Shown: positions 10,391 through 21,425, numbered from the stretch's first letter. The stretch is DNA of 64,000 nucleotides from Sanderia malayensis (GCA_013076295.1 RQOL01000535.1:248001-312000), one strand, 5' to 3'. Notes: generated by a model not told the origin, from the sequence alone. Numbers and translations: made by a program.

Positions 10391-10994
10391 ATTCTGAGTT
10401 TTTTGAGGTACTGAGGTCATTTTATCGTTCATAGTACCCTATTTCCTCTAATTAGCGCCAACTCTCCTTTAACCGCCTCCTGCAATAAACCACCACCTCT
10501 TAAATTTTCACTCTTTGGTTCAAATAATTTTGCCAAGTAATTTTTAAGTTTGCAAAATATTTAATAAGCGCCCGGGAGCTTTTCTGACGAAATACTATAT
10601 CTTAATTTAAGTGATTTTATTAAAAAATTGTAAATTACTAACTAACAATCGTTTTCTACGATTATAATGACAATTATGATATTTATGAAGATTTAACGTA
10701 TAAATGTAATGGCATTTATTTGACTTTTTTCACCAGGAGTTAATATAACGTCAATGAATAAAACACATCGAATTTCTTGGACCAAGTGTTTTTTCTAAAA
10801 ACAACATACATAGGGCAGAATACATTTCTGATAAACCCAGCCGCTTGGATCAGCTCTTTTATGCAAATCAATTATCTTGTTCAAAGTTTATGATAAGCTT
10901 TGTTTTGATGAATTTCTCACTTTGAGATTACATTGATAAAATTTGAGCGCTGGGATGCAGACAATTTAGAGCACGTTGATGGCTTTGCGTTTCA
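10391..10994. other. No gene seen
   Basis: AT-rich sequence between repeat R copies, without an open frame above background, repeat ends or recognisable element. Confidence 0.6.
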
Positions 10995-11120
10995 AGATAT
11001 CAATTCATGGATATTTTCGACGTGATAAGATCAAGTTGCACTTGAGTGTTTTTTGCAATTGAAGTATCTTGTCACGTAATTAAGATATGAATTAGTTGTT
11101 GTTTCATTGGTTCATTGGTT
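10995..11120 (+). repeat. Repeat R, copy 3, left part
   Basis: This stretch is nearly identical to 14990-15115, including GGATATTTTCGACGTGATAA and a GTTTCATTGGTTCATT repeat. It stops where the LINE sequence begins. The missing middle ~100 bp of R and its continuation at 14379 place the LINE inside this copy. Confidence 0.75.
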
Positions 11121-11133
11121 CAATTGAGTGTCG

Positions 11134-14100
11134 ATGATGGCCGTTGGCAAGACGTGTTTTGAAATGCTCCTGTTCTTTATGCATCTGTTTGCAGTTATAG
11201 CAAAGTATCAAGGAAATAATATATCGGAAGTAACAGATAATGACAACTGGTTCTTCCAGCAAGAATTATCTTCGAAAATTCATGATGATGGAAGAGATAT
11301 GAGAGGATTACTCTGGTATTACGCCCAGGACAAAGGATTTAGACGCCATCTTGGATTTGGAGCTGGTGGTGGCTTTTGTATTCATCACGGAGTTAGGCCT
11401 ACTTTGGCCTATATTTTTGGAATCATTATACTATCAGGAGATGTTTGCCCTAACCCTGGGCCTAGAAACGTCAGCAGCAATAGAAATCCACTCAACTGTA
11501 TTAACATCAACACTAACACTGGTTACCCAAACAACAACTTCCTGTCAGGTTGTAAACCCCTATCATTTTGTACCTGGAATTGTCAGTCAATCCGCAACAA
11601 GACAGCCGTATTTCAGGATTACTTGTGTGAAAATAAACTCGATCTTTGTGCCCTGACTGAGACATGGCTGTCGGAGAGTGATGCAGCTATCAGGGCTGAA
11701 TGTACACCTGCTGGATACAAATTCTATGATTTTCCTCGCTCTAACAGAGGTGGTGGTGGCATTGCCTTGGCGGCGCGCACAGGACTATCTGTATCTCATG
11801 TCTCTTCTGGGGTTAAAACCTCCTTTGAATATGTGGAATACACTGTTATCTCAGAAAATAGGAGAATTAAAGTAGCCATTGTTTATCGAACTCCATATTC
11901 CAAGGCACACCCCGTAACTGTATCGACCTTCCTGCACGAGTTTGCCGAATACCTGGAGACAATTGTTTTATCTAATGAGCGCCTCTTGATAACTGGAGAT
12001 ATGAATATTCATGTTGATGTCCCGGATTCTGCAGATGCTATCAAGTTCTTGGATCTCCTTGAGTCTTTGTCACTTACTCAGCATGTAATCACGCCTACAC
12101 ATCGATCAGGTCACACTCTTGACTTAATTATTACTCGTGAATTGGAGTGTGTGGTCAAGACTACGCCCATTTCTGATTGTTACCTGTCTGACCATTGCAC
12201 AGTTCTATGTGACTTGGCGTTGTGTAAACCACAGCTAGCAGTTAAAGAAGTGTCTTTTAGGAAAACAAGAGCTATAGATACTGATGCCTTTAGGGATGAT
12301 CTCAGAGCTTCCCGCCTGTGTCAGAATCCACCGGACACACTTTCCGATCTCGTCTCCTGTTATAATTCAACCCTGTCCGGCCTGCTTGACAAGCATGCTC
12401 CACTGAAGAAGAAGACCATTACAGTACGTCCTCACGTGCCATGGTTCAATGATGAGATAAAGGCGGCCAAACAGCTTCGGCGGAAACATGAACGCATTTG
12501 GAGGAGGACTGGACTTGAGTCAGACAAATTGCGCTTTAAAATCTCGCGCAATAGAGCCAATCATATAATGGAACTGGCCCGATGTAAGTACTACACTAAC
12601 TTCATCAATGACAACAGCGGTGATCAGCGGAAGCTTTTTAAGGCGGTCAGCTCATTACTGGGCGGAGGATCTGAAGAACAATACCCCTCACATGTTGACC
12701 CTGTATGCCTTGCAGACGATTTTGGCAAGTTTTTTGTGCGCAAGATCGATAACATTCGGGCGAAATTGGATAATCTCGACAATATCCTGCCTGAATCTAC
12801 AACAGCCTCGGGAACCGCATATTCTGGACCATCATTAGACAAATTCCAACCTGTAACAGCTGAGGAGGTCAAGAAACTTGTCACAAGCTCCCCAAACAAG
12901 TCTTGCGAAAACGATCCATGCCCAACCCATCTTGTAAAGGAATGCATCGACGAGCTTCTCCCAGCTATCTCTAACATGGTCAATCTATCCCTTTCTGATA
13001 GTGAATTTCCAGATTTCTGGAAGGAAGCTCTTGTGAGGCCCAAGCTGAAAAAGCCCAACCTTGACATGGTAAAAAAGAATTACCGCCCAGTTAGTAACCT
13101 TGCTTTTTTATCGAAAATTACAGAAAAGGTTGTTGCTAAACAAACATCTCAACATATGTCAAGTTGTCAACTGCATCCTAAATTACAGTCAGCCTACCGC
13201 CAAAATCACAGTACCGAGACTGCACTGTTGCGCGTGCACAATGACATTCTGGTAAATATGAATAAACAACATGTTACTCTGGTGGTATTTCTGGACCTCA
13301 GTGCTGCCTTTGATACAGTGGACCATTGCGTACTCATAGGGCGTCTAGAGCAAACGTTTGGCGTCTGTGGAGATGCTCTCGCCTGGTTTAGATCGTATCT
13401 TGCAAAGAGATCACAGCGTATCATCATTCGAGATGCCAAATCAGTCAGTAGTGACCTAAAGTTCGGGGTACCGCAGGGATCCTGTTTGGGGCCGCTCTTG
13501 TTCTCTATCCACACAAGCAAGCTATTCAAAATCATCAGTCACCATCTGCCCACAGCCCACTGTTACGCTGATGATACTCAGCTCTATCTTGCATTCCAGC
13601 CCGACGACAGTACCGCCCAAGACTCAGCGCTAGAGGCAATGGAAGCCTGCTTGCAGGATATTCGGATGTGGATGATTAGGGACAGACTGATGATTAATGA
13701 TGATAAAACCGAATTCATGATCATTGGAACACAGGCGCAACTGCGGAAAGTCCATCGGAACAGCCTAACCATCGGCGAAAGTGAAGTTCCCCCCAGTGAT
13801 GAACCCCTACGGAATTTAGGCGTGTGGTTCGATGATTCCTTCACCATGAGTGCACATATAACAAAAATGAGTAAGAGCGCATTCTACCATCTGCACAACA
13901 TCAGGCGCATCAGAAAATACTTGGACAGGGATTCCACTGAGAAACTCATTCATGCTTTTGTAAGCAGCAGATTAGATTACTGCAACGCACTTCTATGCGG
14001 CCTACCTGCTAATTTAATTTCCAAACTGCAGCGTGTTCAGAACTCGGCGGCAAGATTATTATCCCTTGCACCAAAGTACTGCCATATCACTCCGTTACTA

Positions 14101-14415
14101 AAGGAATTGCATTGGTTACCCGTGAAATTTAGAATCGACTATAAGATAATAATAATGTCGTTTAAGGCTATTAACGGGACCGCTCCTGATTATATATCTG
14201 ACTTAGTAACCTTAAAATCTAATTCTGGATACAGTCTAAGATCAAATGATAAGTTCTTTCTATCGCCGCCATCGTTCAAGACCTTGCCTACAATAGGGGA
14301 TAGAGCTTTTATTGCTGCTGCTCCAAGACTTTGGAATGTTCTTCCTTACGATGTCAGGTGTACATCAAACTTTAGTTCACCACCATTTTTTCAATTGAAA
14401 TTACCTGTTGCTTAA
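11134..14415 (+). CDS. CR1/L2-like LINE ORF2: APE endonuclease and reverse transcriptase, intact frame
   Basis: From the first ATG at 11134 there are 1093 uninterrupted codons. Residues 101-110 form a 2A-like motif (GDVCPNPGP) preceded by a hydrophobic stretch. An APE-type endonuclease follows at ~145-370, with WNCQSIRN, TETWL, GDMNIH and the catalytic SDH. A linker leads to the RT domain at ~620-880, with YRPVSNL, FLDLSAAFDTVDH, GVPQGS and the active site YADD at 811-814. The C-terminal part (RLDYCNALL, LHWLPV) is typical of CR1/L2/Crack elements. The enzyme nicks DNA and primes reverse transcription there. All catalytic residues are present. The last 11 residues, however, are encoded by flanking repeat R rather than by LINE sequence, so the element lacks its own 3' end. 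Confidence 0.95.
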   Translation: MMAVGKTCFEMLLFFMHLFAVIAKYQGNNISEVTDNDNWFFQQELSSKIHDDGRDMRGLLWYYAQDKGFRRHLGFGAGGGFCIHHGVRPTLAYIFGIIILSGDVCPNPGPRNVSSNRNPLNCININTNTGYPNNNFLSGCKPLSFCTWNCQSIRNKTAVFQDYLCENKLDLCALTETWLSESDAAIRAECTPAGYKFYDFPRSNRGGGGIALAARTGLSVSHVSSGVKTSFEYVEYTVISENRRIKVAIVYRTPYSKAHPVTVSTFLHEFAEYLETIVLSNERLLITGDMNIHVDVPDSADAIKFLDLLESLSLTQHVITPTHRSGHTLDLIITRELECVVKTTPISDCYLSDHCTVLCDLALCKPQLAVKEVSFRKTRAIDTDAFRDDLRASRLCQNPPDTLSDLVSCYNSTLSGLLDKHAPLKKKTITVRPHVPWFNDEIKAAKQLRRKHERIWRRTGLESDKLRFKISRNRANHIMELARCKYYTNFINDNSGDQRKLFKAVSSLLGGGSEEQYPSHVDPVCLADDFGKFFVRKIDNIRAKLDNLDNILPESTTASGTAYSGPSLDKFQPVTAEEVKKLVTSSPNKSCENDPCPTHLVKECIDELLPAISNMVNLSLSDSEFPDFWKEALVRPKLKKPNLDMVKKNYRPVSNLAFLSKITEKVVAKQTSQHMSSCQLHPKLQSAYRQNHSTETALLRVHNDILVNMNKQHVTLVVFLDLSAAFDTVDHCVLIGRLEQTFGVCGDALAWFRSYLAKRSQRIIIRDAKSVSSDLKFGVPQGSCLGPLLFSIHTSKLFKIISHHLPTAHCYADDTQLYLAFQPDDSTAQDSALEAMEACLQDIRMWMIRDRLMINDDKTEFMIIGTQAQLRKVHRNSLTIGESEVPPSDEPLRNLGVWFDDSFTMSAHITKMSKSAFYHLHNIRRIRKYLDRDSTEKLIHAFVSSRLDYCNALLCGLPANLISKLQRVQNSAARLLSLAPKYCHITPLLKELHWLPVKFRIDYKIIIMSFKAINGTAPDYISDLVTLKSNSGYSLRSNDKFFLSPPSFKTLPTIGDRAFIAAAPRLWNVLPYDVRCTSNFSSPPFFQLKLPVA

Positions 14416-14830
14416 GATAGACAAATGACTTATTATTGCAACGCATTGTTTTTTGTTCGCACTTGTTCTTGAACCTTGATGTGAATGGTAGCAAATTGTT
14501 GATTTTGAAGGGACTTTTCTTTCAAGCAAAGTGGCAAGCATTTGAGCTTCGTTTATGTGAGTACACCAGTTTATGAACTAGGTAGATGGTATTAAATAAA
14601 TTTGAACGTTATTGTTGACTTTCGCAAGAAAACATTTATGCTGAATCATAACCATAAAAATTATAAAAAAGGTTTCTTCCAAGACATTTACATGAAATTT
14701 ACCTTGCAAAAGACGTCTGCTGAAATTGATTTGACCGTTTGAAAATAAAATGAGACTGCTTGATTTCAATCATTTGATTACTTTAGAAAATTGTTGGAAA
14801 TAAATTAGACAGGGAATTTTGCCCAACAAT
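14379..14830 (+). repeat. Repeat R, copy 3, right part
   Basis: From CCACCATTTTT onward the sequence follows 18946-19372 base for base with few changes, including TTGCTTAAGATAGACAAATG and GAACCTTGATGTGAATGG. The LINE stop codon lies within this shared sequence, which places the LINE/R junction near 14379. Confidence 0.8.
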
Positions 14831-14984
14831 CTGGCAAACTGCCTAACCTTTGTTTCTAAGCTTGATTCCTTATCAGTTTTTTTACGCTCTCTCATATGAG
14901 CCCAGGGAACATTCTCAAAAATTGCCGGGGGTCGTGTCATTTACTGATAGAAACAGGGGGTAAAAACAGGGTGGTAAAGACCGC

Positions 14985-15247
14985 TTCAAGATGTCAATTC
15001 CTGGATATTTTCGACGTGATAAGATCAAGTTGCACTTGAGTGTTTTTTGTAATTGAAGTATCTTGTCACGTAATTAAGATATGAATTAGTTGTTGTTTCA
15101 TTGGTTCATTCGTTCCGATAACACCTGTAATTTTTGAGGTCGTCCCATTTGTTTATGCTTCAGATTCACAAACATGACTTGTACCACCATTTTTCTATTC
15201 GAAGTGATCTGCGTCTTTTACAGAAAGGAATGATCTATTATTGCAAA
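14985..15247 (+). repeat. Repeat R, copy 2, left part
   Basis: This part matches 8696-8890 of copy 1 and 10995-11120 of copy 3. It is cut at ATTATTGCAAA by the LTR of a minus-strand Ty3/gypsy element. R resumes at 17156. Confidence 0.75.
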
Positions 15248-15534
15248 TGTAGCGTGGCGGGGCAAAGCAGGTATACTCAAGAAAATACGAGATGTTGCTT
15301 GCTTGAGATTACTCATTCAACTAAAATACTATTATCATTTCACATAAGTTAGAACAATCATAATATGACACATCAATCAATAGTGACAGACAGCAACAAC
15401 GGATATAACATAGACAAACGGCACGGTCACAAGTACATCACAGGGAAAAATATAACTAACACGAACATGATTCCACTTCTAATATGTTATTATAGACATG
15501 TTGCAACTTCTACTGACGCAATCATAATATTACA
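15248..15534 (-). repeat. 3' LTR of the Ty3/gypsy element at 15.2-17.2 kb
   Basis: Read on the minus strand it begins TGTAATATTATG directly after a purine tract (GGGAGGGGAGA) and ends CGCTACA. It is 287 bp and matches the solo LTR at 4840-5511. The short length is taken as the original form, since the other copy carries an insertion bounded by a direct repeat. Confidence 0.85.
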
Positions 15535-15552
15535 TCTCCCCTCCCTTACAAT

Positions 15553-17155
15553 TTAAAAAAACAGACAGAGCATGCAGTCATTAATGTGCCACAATATTGC
15601 AGGCATTAATGTGTCACTTTGACGGGTACGATTTTGTCTCTCTACAAGTCCATCACATTGAGGATGGTAGGCACTGGTACGGGTCTTTTTGATGCCCATC
15701 AAATCATATAAATCATGCGTTAGTATGCTATCAAAATTGCGACCCTGGTCGGAATGGAGAAGTGTAGGTGGGCCAAAACGAGAAAAAACATGAGATACAA
15801 GCATGTCAGCTACAGTCGACGCTTTCTTATCTGGAGTAAGGAATGCTTCACACAATTTGTTGAAGTGGTCCAAGAGCAAAAGTATGTGTTTGTTGTCGCG
15901 TGATGTTTTCTTAATAGGCCCCATGTAGTCCAAAGCCCAAAAATACAATTGGCTCGCTAATTTGAATTGGTTGTAAAGGTGCCTTGGTGTTGTGTAGATT
16001 CTGCTAAATTTGGCTACATTCAGGACAGCTTTGAACTAATGATTTAATTGATGTATGCATTTGAGACCAAAGGAACCCCTCTTTAGCCCTGCAGATAGTG
16101 CGAGTAATACCCATGTGACCTCCAATAAGGCCACTGTGTAGACTATGGAGGACGCCATTTACTACGTTTTGGGGCACAACAACAACATTATTGGGAAAAG
16201 AGCTATCAGGTTCTATTGATTTCATTAATAAGCCACTATCCACAAAAATTTGGTCCCAACAGGGCCAATATGACGACAAGTGCTGATATTTGGACAACAC
16301 AAATGATGGGGGCCGAGGGAAACCCTGTTCTTTCATTTCAATGACCTTCAAAATATTGGGGTCTTGGTGTTGAGTGGTGTACGAATCTGTGTCTGGGATA
16401 GGACCAACAAAGCAGTTGACAGAGGTGTTCGTGGAATGGTTTTGTGGTTCACAGGGAGAAGGGGGACATCTATGATTTAAACAAAAGGGAGCGTCTGAAT
16501 TTTTGTTTCAGGCCCAGGGACGGTGTGACACAACAAAATCAAATTCTTAATCTTAATAAGGTTCATAATCCATCTAACGATTCTACCTTTAGCATGGATA
16601 GAATAGAGCCACTTCAAAGCTCTATTATTAGTAATAAGCTGAAACTGACGGCCCAAAAGATATTCACGGAAATATTCAGTTGCAAACACAACAGCCATTG
16701 CTTCTTTCTCCATTGCTGTGCAGTTTTGTTCTCGACTTGCGAGAGTTCGACTGGCATATGATATGAGCCTTTCATGGCCTGAGTCATGAAGCTGGGTTAA
16801 GACAGCACCACGTCCAACATCTGATGCGTCAGTTTGTAGAATAAAGGTCTTGTTCAAGCAAGAGTAGACTAAAATAGGTGCTGAGCAGAGACAAGTTTTG
16901 AGGTATTCAAATGTTTTTGGGTGATATCTGTCCATAGAAATCGAGTATCTTTTTTAGTGAAGGCCATTAGGGGAGAGGTAATGATGGCAAACTCCGGTAT
17001 AAACCGTCTGTAGTAGCCTGCAAGTGCCAGAAAGGATCGTAGCTCCTCCAGGGTAGAAGGGGCTGGGATGTCTTGAACTGCCTTAACCTTTTTGGGGTCA
17101 GTATGGATGCCGTCGTTATAAATAGTATGCCCTAAATAAGCAACCTCGTGTGAGC
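15553..17155 (-). pseudogene. Ty3/gypsy pol remnant: RT thumb, RNase H, integrase
   Basis: From right to left on the minus strand: the C-terminal RT region (HEVAYLGHTIY, LRSFLALAGYYRRFIPEFA), RNase H (LQTDASDVGRGAVL, ASRTLASREQN, KEAMAVVFA), the integrase zinc domain (HSGLIGGHMGITRT with CPECSQ) and the integrase core (ALDYMGPIKKT, HSDQGRNFDS, YHPQCDGLVERQN). At least three frames are used, so frameshifts separate RT from RNase H, and RNase H from integrase. The RT fingers, protease and gag are missing, because the element stops abruptly against repeat R at 17155. The integrase C-terminus is deleted up to the polypurine tract. Confidence 0.88.
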
Positions 17156-18620
17156 CAAATGTTCTTGTACCTTGATGCGAGAAGGTATGCCTTGTTGCTG
17201 TGGGAAAAACATTTTTGGCTTTGCGAAGAGAAATTTATTCTTAATCATGATTAGAAATATTATAAAAAATGGTTTCTTCCGAGGCATTCAGCTGACAATG
17301 TATCATATACCTTGCAAAAGATGCCTGCTAAAATCGATTGAATATGGTGTTGAAAATAAAATAACAGTCTGAATTAAGTCAGTTGATCATCTTGAAGTAA
17401 TATTTGGAGATAAAAGTTTCTGTGCAAATGTTGAAATGATTCCTGTAAGTTAAGTGAAAGGAACTATATTTATGGTATAGCCAATATATAAATGCTCTTT
17501 TGAGTTGCCATAGTTAATGTCTGTACGATACCAGAATGTTTGGCAAGCTTCGCGCGGATCCTCCTTCGTGTTTGGTCTCCGATCTGAATGAAACAATGAT
17601 CTTTAACTAACGTTGGACCATTTGTTTAACAAATTTCGTTGTGATGATTGCAAGTTTCAGTACTTTGAAACCACATCCAATCTGAGTTGAAACTCATTTA
17701 ATGGATCCTAGGATTGCTTCTTTGGCAGATTGATTGGTAACTAACCCTTCACCTTTCTCGGGTCGTCATATCTCCAGTTACCTTTTAGCTATTGCAACAT
17801 TGTAAGGATCAACTTTAATTTGATCAATATGCTGCAGGCAATATAGTATTAAAGCAAAGGTTGAAAAATTAATTGACCTATGCTTTGAATTTACTAAAAA
17901 GCATGAAAGAAAGGACTAAAAAATCAATTTAATCTAATCCACTTATCAAATCATAAATTTGTCATTTGTGTTTCACAGGTGCGGTTGAGCCCTGAGGCCA
18001 TTTCCCTTGGTATTTTTTCGAAATAAAATAAGATCTTTTGGTTGTATGCACTCGATCTATATATCTAACCTCACTTCTTCTGTAGTCTCAATTTGCAATA
18101 CATTTATCCATTGCTGCCCAAAGTTTTATTGCAATAAATGTTGGCCTTGGCTGTGACAGAACTCGATGTCTCGCTATTGACCTCACAATGACTAGCATAA
18201 CCTTTTGAAAAGTGTTGCTGACTGATACTTTTGAATTTTTGCAATTTCTAAGCCTGTGTGCTTGTTTGGGGCTTACTGCTGGTAAAAGTGTATCCGTTGC
18301 TGTTGATGATGTCGTCAGCTTCATTTGCGCTGGTCGAGTCGCATCAGCCCATATTGATCTCTGTTCACCCATTTGCGACAGGAAATTCACTTTTTTTTTC
18401 TCGTTTTTCTTATTTTGCCTTCGCAATTTGCTCCCATAGTTGGGCCGTGTCATGACATTTTCCAACTTAATTTGGATCGTTTATTTCGTGCTTCTAGCGG
18501 TGTTTCATCAGGCCTTCTCTGGCCACATGGGTCGACTTTTTGCTCAAGACTGTTGTACACATGTTGTCTATGGCTGCAGCTCATGTTGTTTCATGTTGTT
18601 CATTTTCGATTTTCTACTTT
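17156..18620 (+). repeat. Repeat R, copy 2, right part
   Basis: This part is collinear with 8907-10370 of copy 1. A 38-codon frame at about 18210-18330 (SLCACLGLTAGKSVSVAVDD) is open in both copies. Six of the differing codons are synonymous, which hints at former coding function. No domain was recognised in it. Confidence 0.7.
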
Positions 18621-18865
18621 AGTTTTGCACATTAGGCCATTCATTTTGTATTTGTAGGATTCACTTATCTTTTAGAATATTTTATTCAATCACTACATCA
18701 GTACATTACCCACCTTTTCACGAAAGAACAAAACAAAACAAAAATAAAAGTAAATAATTTAAAAAAATACTCTTTATTTCATCAAGTTTCACGGCATTAT
18801 ACATCTAGATTTTAGGACCAGTATTGTGCTTTGATGGTGCAGACACTTGGTCATTGATTCATTGG

Positions 18866-19372
18866 TTCCATTTCACAAGTAGCTCTGACATGATACTGGC
18901 CAGATTTGCTTATGCTTCAAAACCACAAACATGACATGTGCCACCATTTTTCCAATTGAAATTACCTGTTGCTTAAGATAGACAAATGACTTATTATTGC
19001 AACGCAATGTTTTTTGTTCGCACTTGTTCTTGAACCTTGATGTGAATGGTAGCAAATTGTTGATTTTGAAGAGACTTTTCTTTCAAGCAAAGTGGCAAGC
19101 ATTTGAGCTTCGTTTATGTGAGTACACCAGTTTCTGAACTAGGTAGATGGTAGTAATTAAATTTGAACGTTATTGTTGACTTTCTCAAGAAAACACTTAT
19201 GCTGAATCATGACCATACAAATTATAAATAGGTTTCTTCCAAGACATTTGCATGAAATTTACCTTGCAAAAGACGTCTGCTGAAACTGATTTGACCGTTT
19301 GAAAATAAAATGAAACTGCTTGATTTTAATCATTTGATTATTTTAGAAACTTGTTGAAAATAAATGCTTTTC
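18866..19372 (+). repeat. Repeat R, copy 4 (uninterrupted at the LINE insertion site)
   Basis: This copy contains the segment that is missing around the LINE in copy 3: sequence upstream of CCACCATTTTT and the TTGCTTAAGATAGAC block follow each other directly. It therefore serves as the unoccupied site for the LINE insertion. The match to copy 3 continues to ~19360. Confidence 0.75.
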
Positions 19373-19671
19373 GGCAAGCTGTTGAGATGATTCTTGTGAA
19401 ATAAATAAAATAAAATTTTTTGCGATATAGCTAATGTAAACTGTATTACAATGCTATGCTTAACATTAATACCACTAGAATGACTGGTGCGAGGTCAAAC
19501 ATTGACGTTTATCTAAACATAAGCATCTTCACTCTTTGTTATTTTTAACTGCATTATCTTTGCTCTTTTTATGGTTCTTTGAATCCCCGTTTATTTGTTT
19601 GCTAGTTGTGTCTCTTCGTCCGTCTCATTTCTTATGGGGGTCCGCTCTTGTCAAAATAAAACACACCAATG
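19373..19671. other. No gene seen
   Basis: AT-rich sequence between repeat R copy 4 and the A/B repeats. No element ends or convincing open frame. Confidence 0.55.
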
Positions 19672-20225
19672 TCCTGAGACCATTTTTAAAAATATGCAAA
19701 GACATATTATTGCATTTTAAAATAAGTGTTGTAAAGGGCTCCGACTCTAAAGAGATTAAAGTAAACTTAAGAAATAAAATATTCGCTGGGTGATGAGAAA
19801 TGCCACCATAGCGAGGCTGCTGTAAACAAAATTAGTTAAAGGTGAAGTAATGAGCTTACTTACTGAACATTATACCGTCATGGGCAAAAGGTGTTAAAAC
19901 CATTGAATAGATGGCCATACCCAGGACCATATAAAGAAACTGAATGGTGCCAACAATACAGCCTGGGACGTGGACCATCGGGTATGCCCATGACAACAGA
20001 AGATGAAGATGAACTCGTAAATTATTGACACTACAACAGAAATAAATATAGCTCGAGTTTTAATTAAATTGTTGGTAGAGTGGGTACGGCAACCCACCAT
20101 CAAAAGTCTGAAGGAAATCCCGTGCTTTATTTCTTTTGAAATTATTTAAGAAGTCACTGACCTCAGCAGCACCAAGCTTTACCGACATACTGAGTGCCGT
20201 ACCCCACGTCTGACGGTGGAAGTTC
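19672..20225 (+). repeat. Repeat A plus repeat B, unit 1 of a tandem pair
   Basis: Repeat A (19672-20085) is followed directly by repeat B (20070-20225), with B bounded by GTGGGTACGGCA and the inverse of GTGGGGTACGGCA. The same A-B order recurs 793 bp downstream, so the two units form an imperfect tandem duplication. The inverted single copies at 2530-2690 and 4240-4657 belong to the same family. Confidence 0.65.
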
Positions 20226-20464
20226 TATAATCGGAAAGCCACCAACGACAATTGGTAGCCATTGTGGGTCTCGATGAAACGATCAGAAGAAGAAAGCGAA
20301 AGGAGGTTGACTGACTGTTTTACTCTCTTTTCCTCTACTTACTTCACTCTATTTATGTTTAAAATAATGATAAAAGCAAACGTGGTGACATGGTGCCCCA
20401 TTCTGGTCCGCATGGGACCTGCACCGTGGATTGGCACGCACCATCACACCTTCAAGCGGGTGCA

Positions 20465-21055
20465 TGTTATGAGACCCTTTATAAAAATATGCGAAGACAT
20501 ACTATTGCACTTTAAAATAGGTGTCGTAATGGGCTCTAACGAGATTATAAAATTAAAGAATATTATATTATAAAGAGATAAATTTCCGCTGGTGATGAGA
20601 AATGCCACCGTAGCGAGGCTGCGTAAACAAAATTTGTAAAAAATGAAGTAATGAGTTTACTCACTAAATATTATACCGTCATTGGCAAAAGGTGTTAAAA
20701 CCAATGAAGATATGGCCATCCATGAAGAGAAACAGAATGGTACCCTAAAAGAACCTGGGACATGGCCATCGGTTATGCCCATTACGACAGAAGATGAAGA
20801 TGAACACTTAAAATTATTCATGAGATAAAGGAAATATATGTAGCTCGAGTTTTAATTAAAATTGTCGTAGAGTGGGTACGGCAGCCCACAAACTTAACGT
20901 TGGTAGAGTGGGTACGGCAATCCACCATTAAGAGATAGAAGGCAAACCTTTGTCTATCTCTGTTGAAAGTCTTGAAGAAGTCACTGACCTTAGCAGCACC
21001 AAGACTCTACCGACATACTGAGTGCCGTACCCCACGTCTGGCGGTGGAAGTTCAA
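20465..21055 (+). repeat. Repeat A plus repeat B, unit 2 of the tandem pair
   Basis: Repeat A occupies 20465-20880 and B 20895-21055. The left edge of B is partly duplicated here, with two GTAGAGTGGGTACGGCA blocks at about 20871 and 20902. The intervening 20226-20464 carries a segment (GATCAGAAGAAGAAAGCGAAAG) that is the inverse of 21290-21330. Confidence 0.65.
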
Positions 21056-21289
21056 GGACAGTCCTATTTGTTTACAGCATACTTTTTAATAATTATGGCC
21101 TTTGGTTGTAGCCACGAGTAACCATTTTTTTAACTGTCGCTGTTCTACGGCCCTCGTGGTTGCACTTCTTTAGTTTTGAATCTGTAGTCATCAATGCTGT
21201 TGTCGAAGATCAGACCAATACCTCACCAATAAACCAATGTTTACATGTTACTTTTTATACTTCTTACCAATTGCGTTTCTGCTTTGAGG

Positions 21290-21425
21290 TTGCTCTTTCG
21301 TTTTCTTCTTCTGATCGCCTCGTCGAGACCCATACCGTTCGTCTGATCGCTTCGTCGAGACGATGTTTTGTCGTGGATAGCTCCTTTCTCTGATCGCCTT
21401 GTTGGGACCCACATTGGCCACCATA
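21290..21425 (+). repeat. Three spaced copies of a CTGATCGC-type motif
   Basis: CTGATCGCCTCGTCGAGACC, CTGATCGCTTCGTCGAGACG and CTGATCGCCTTGTTGGGACC follow each other at roughly 30-50 bp spacing. A fourth, inverted copy lies near 20254-20275. The structure resembles subterminal repeats of a DNA transposon, but no transposase is near. Confidence 0.5.

Noticed and set aside
12624..13067. Minus-strand frames within the LINE
   Set aside because: They overlap the strongly supported endonuclease/RT frame and show no protein features of their own.
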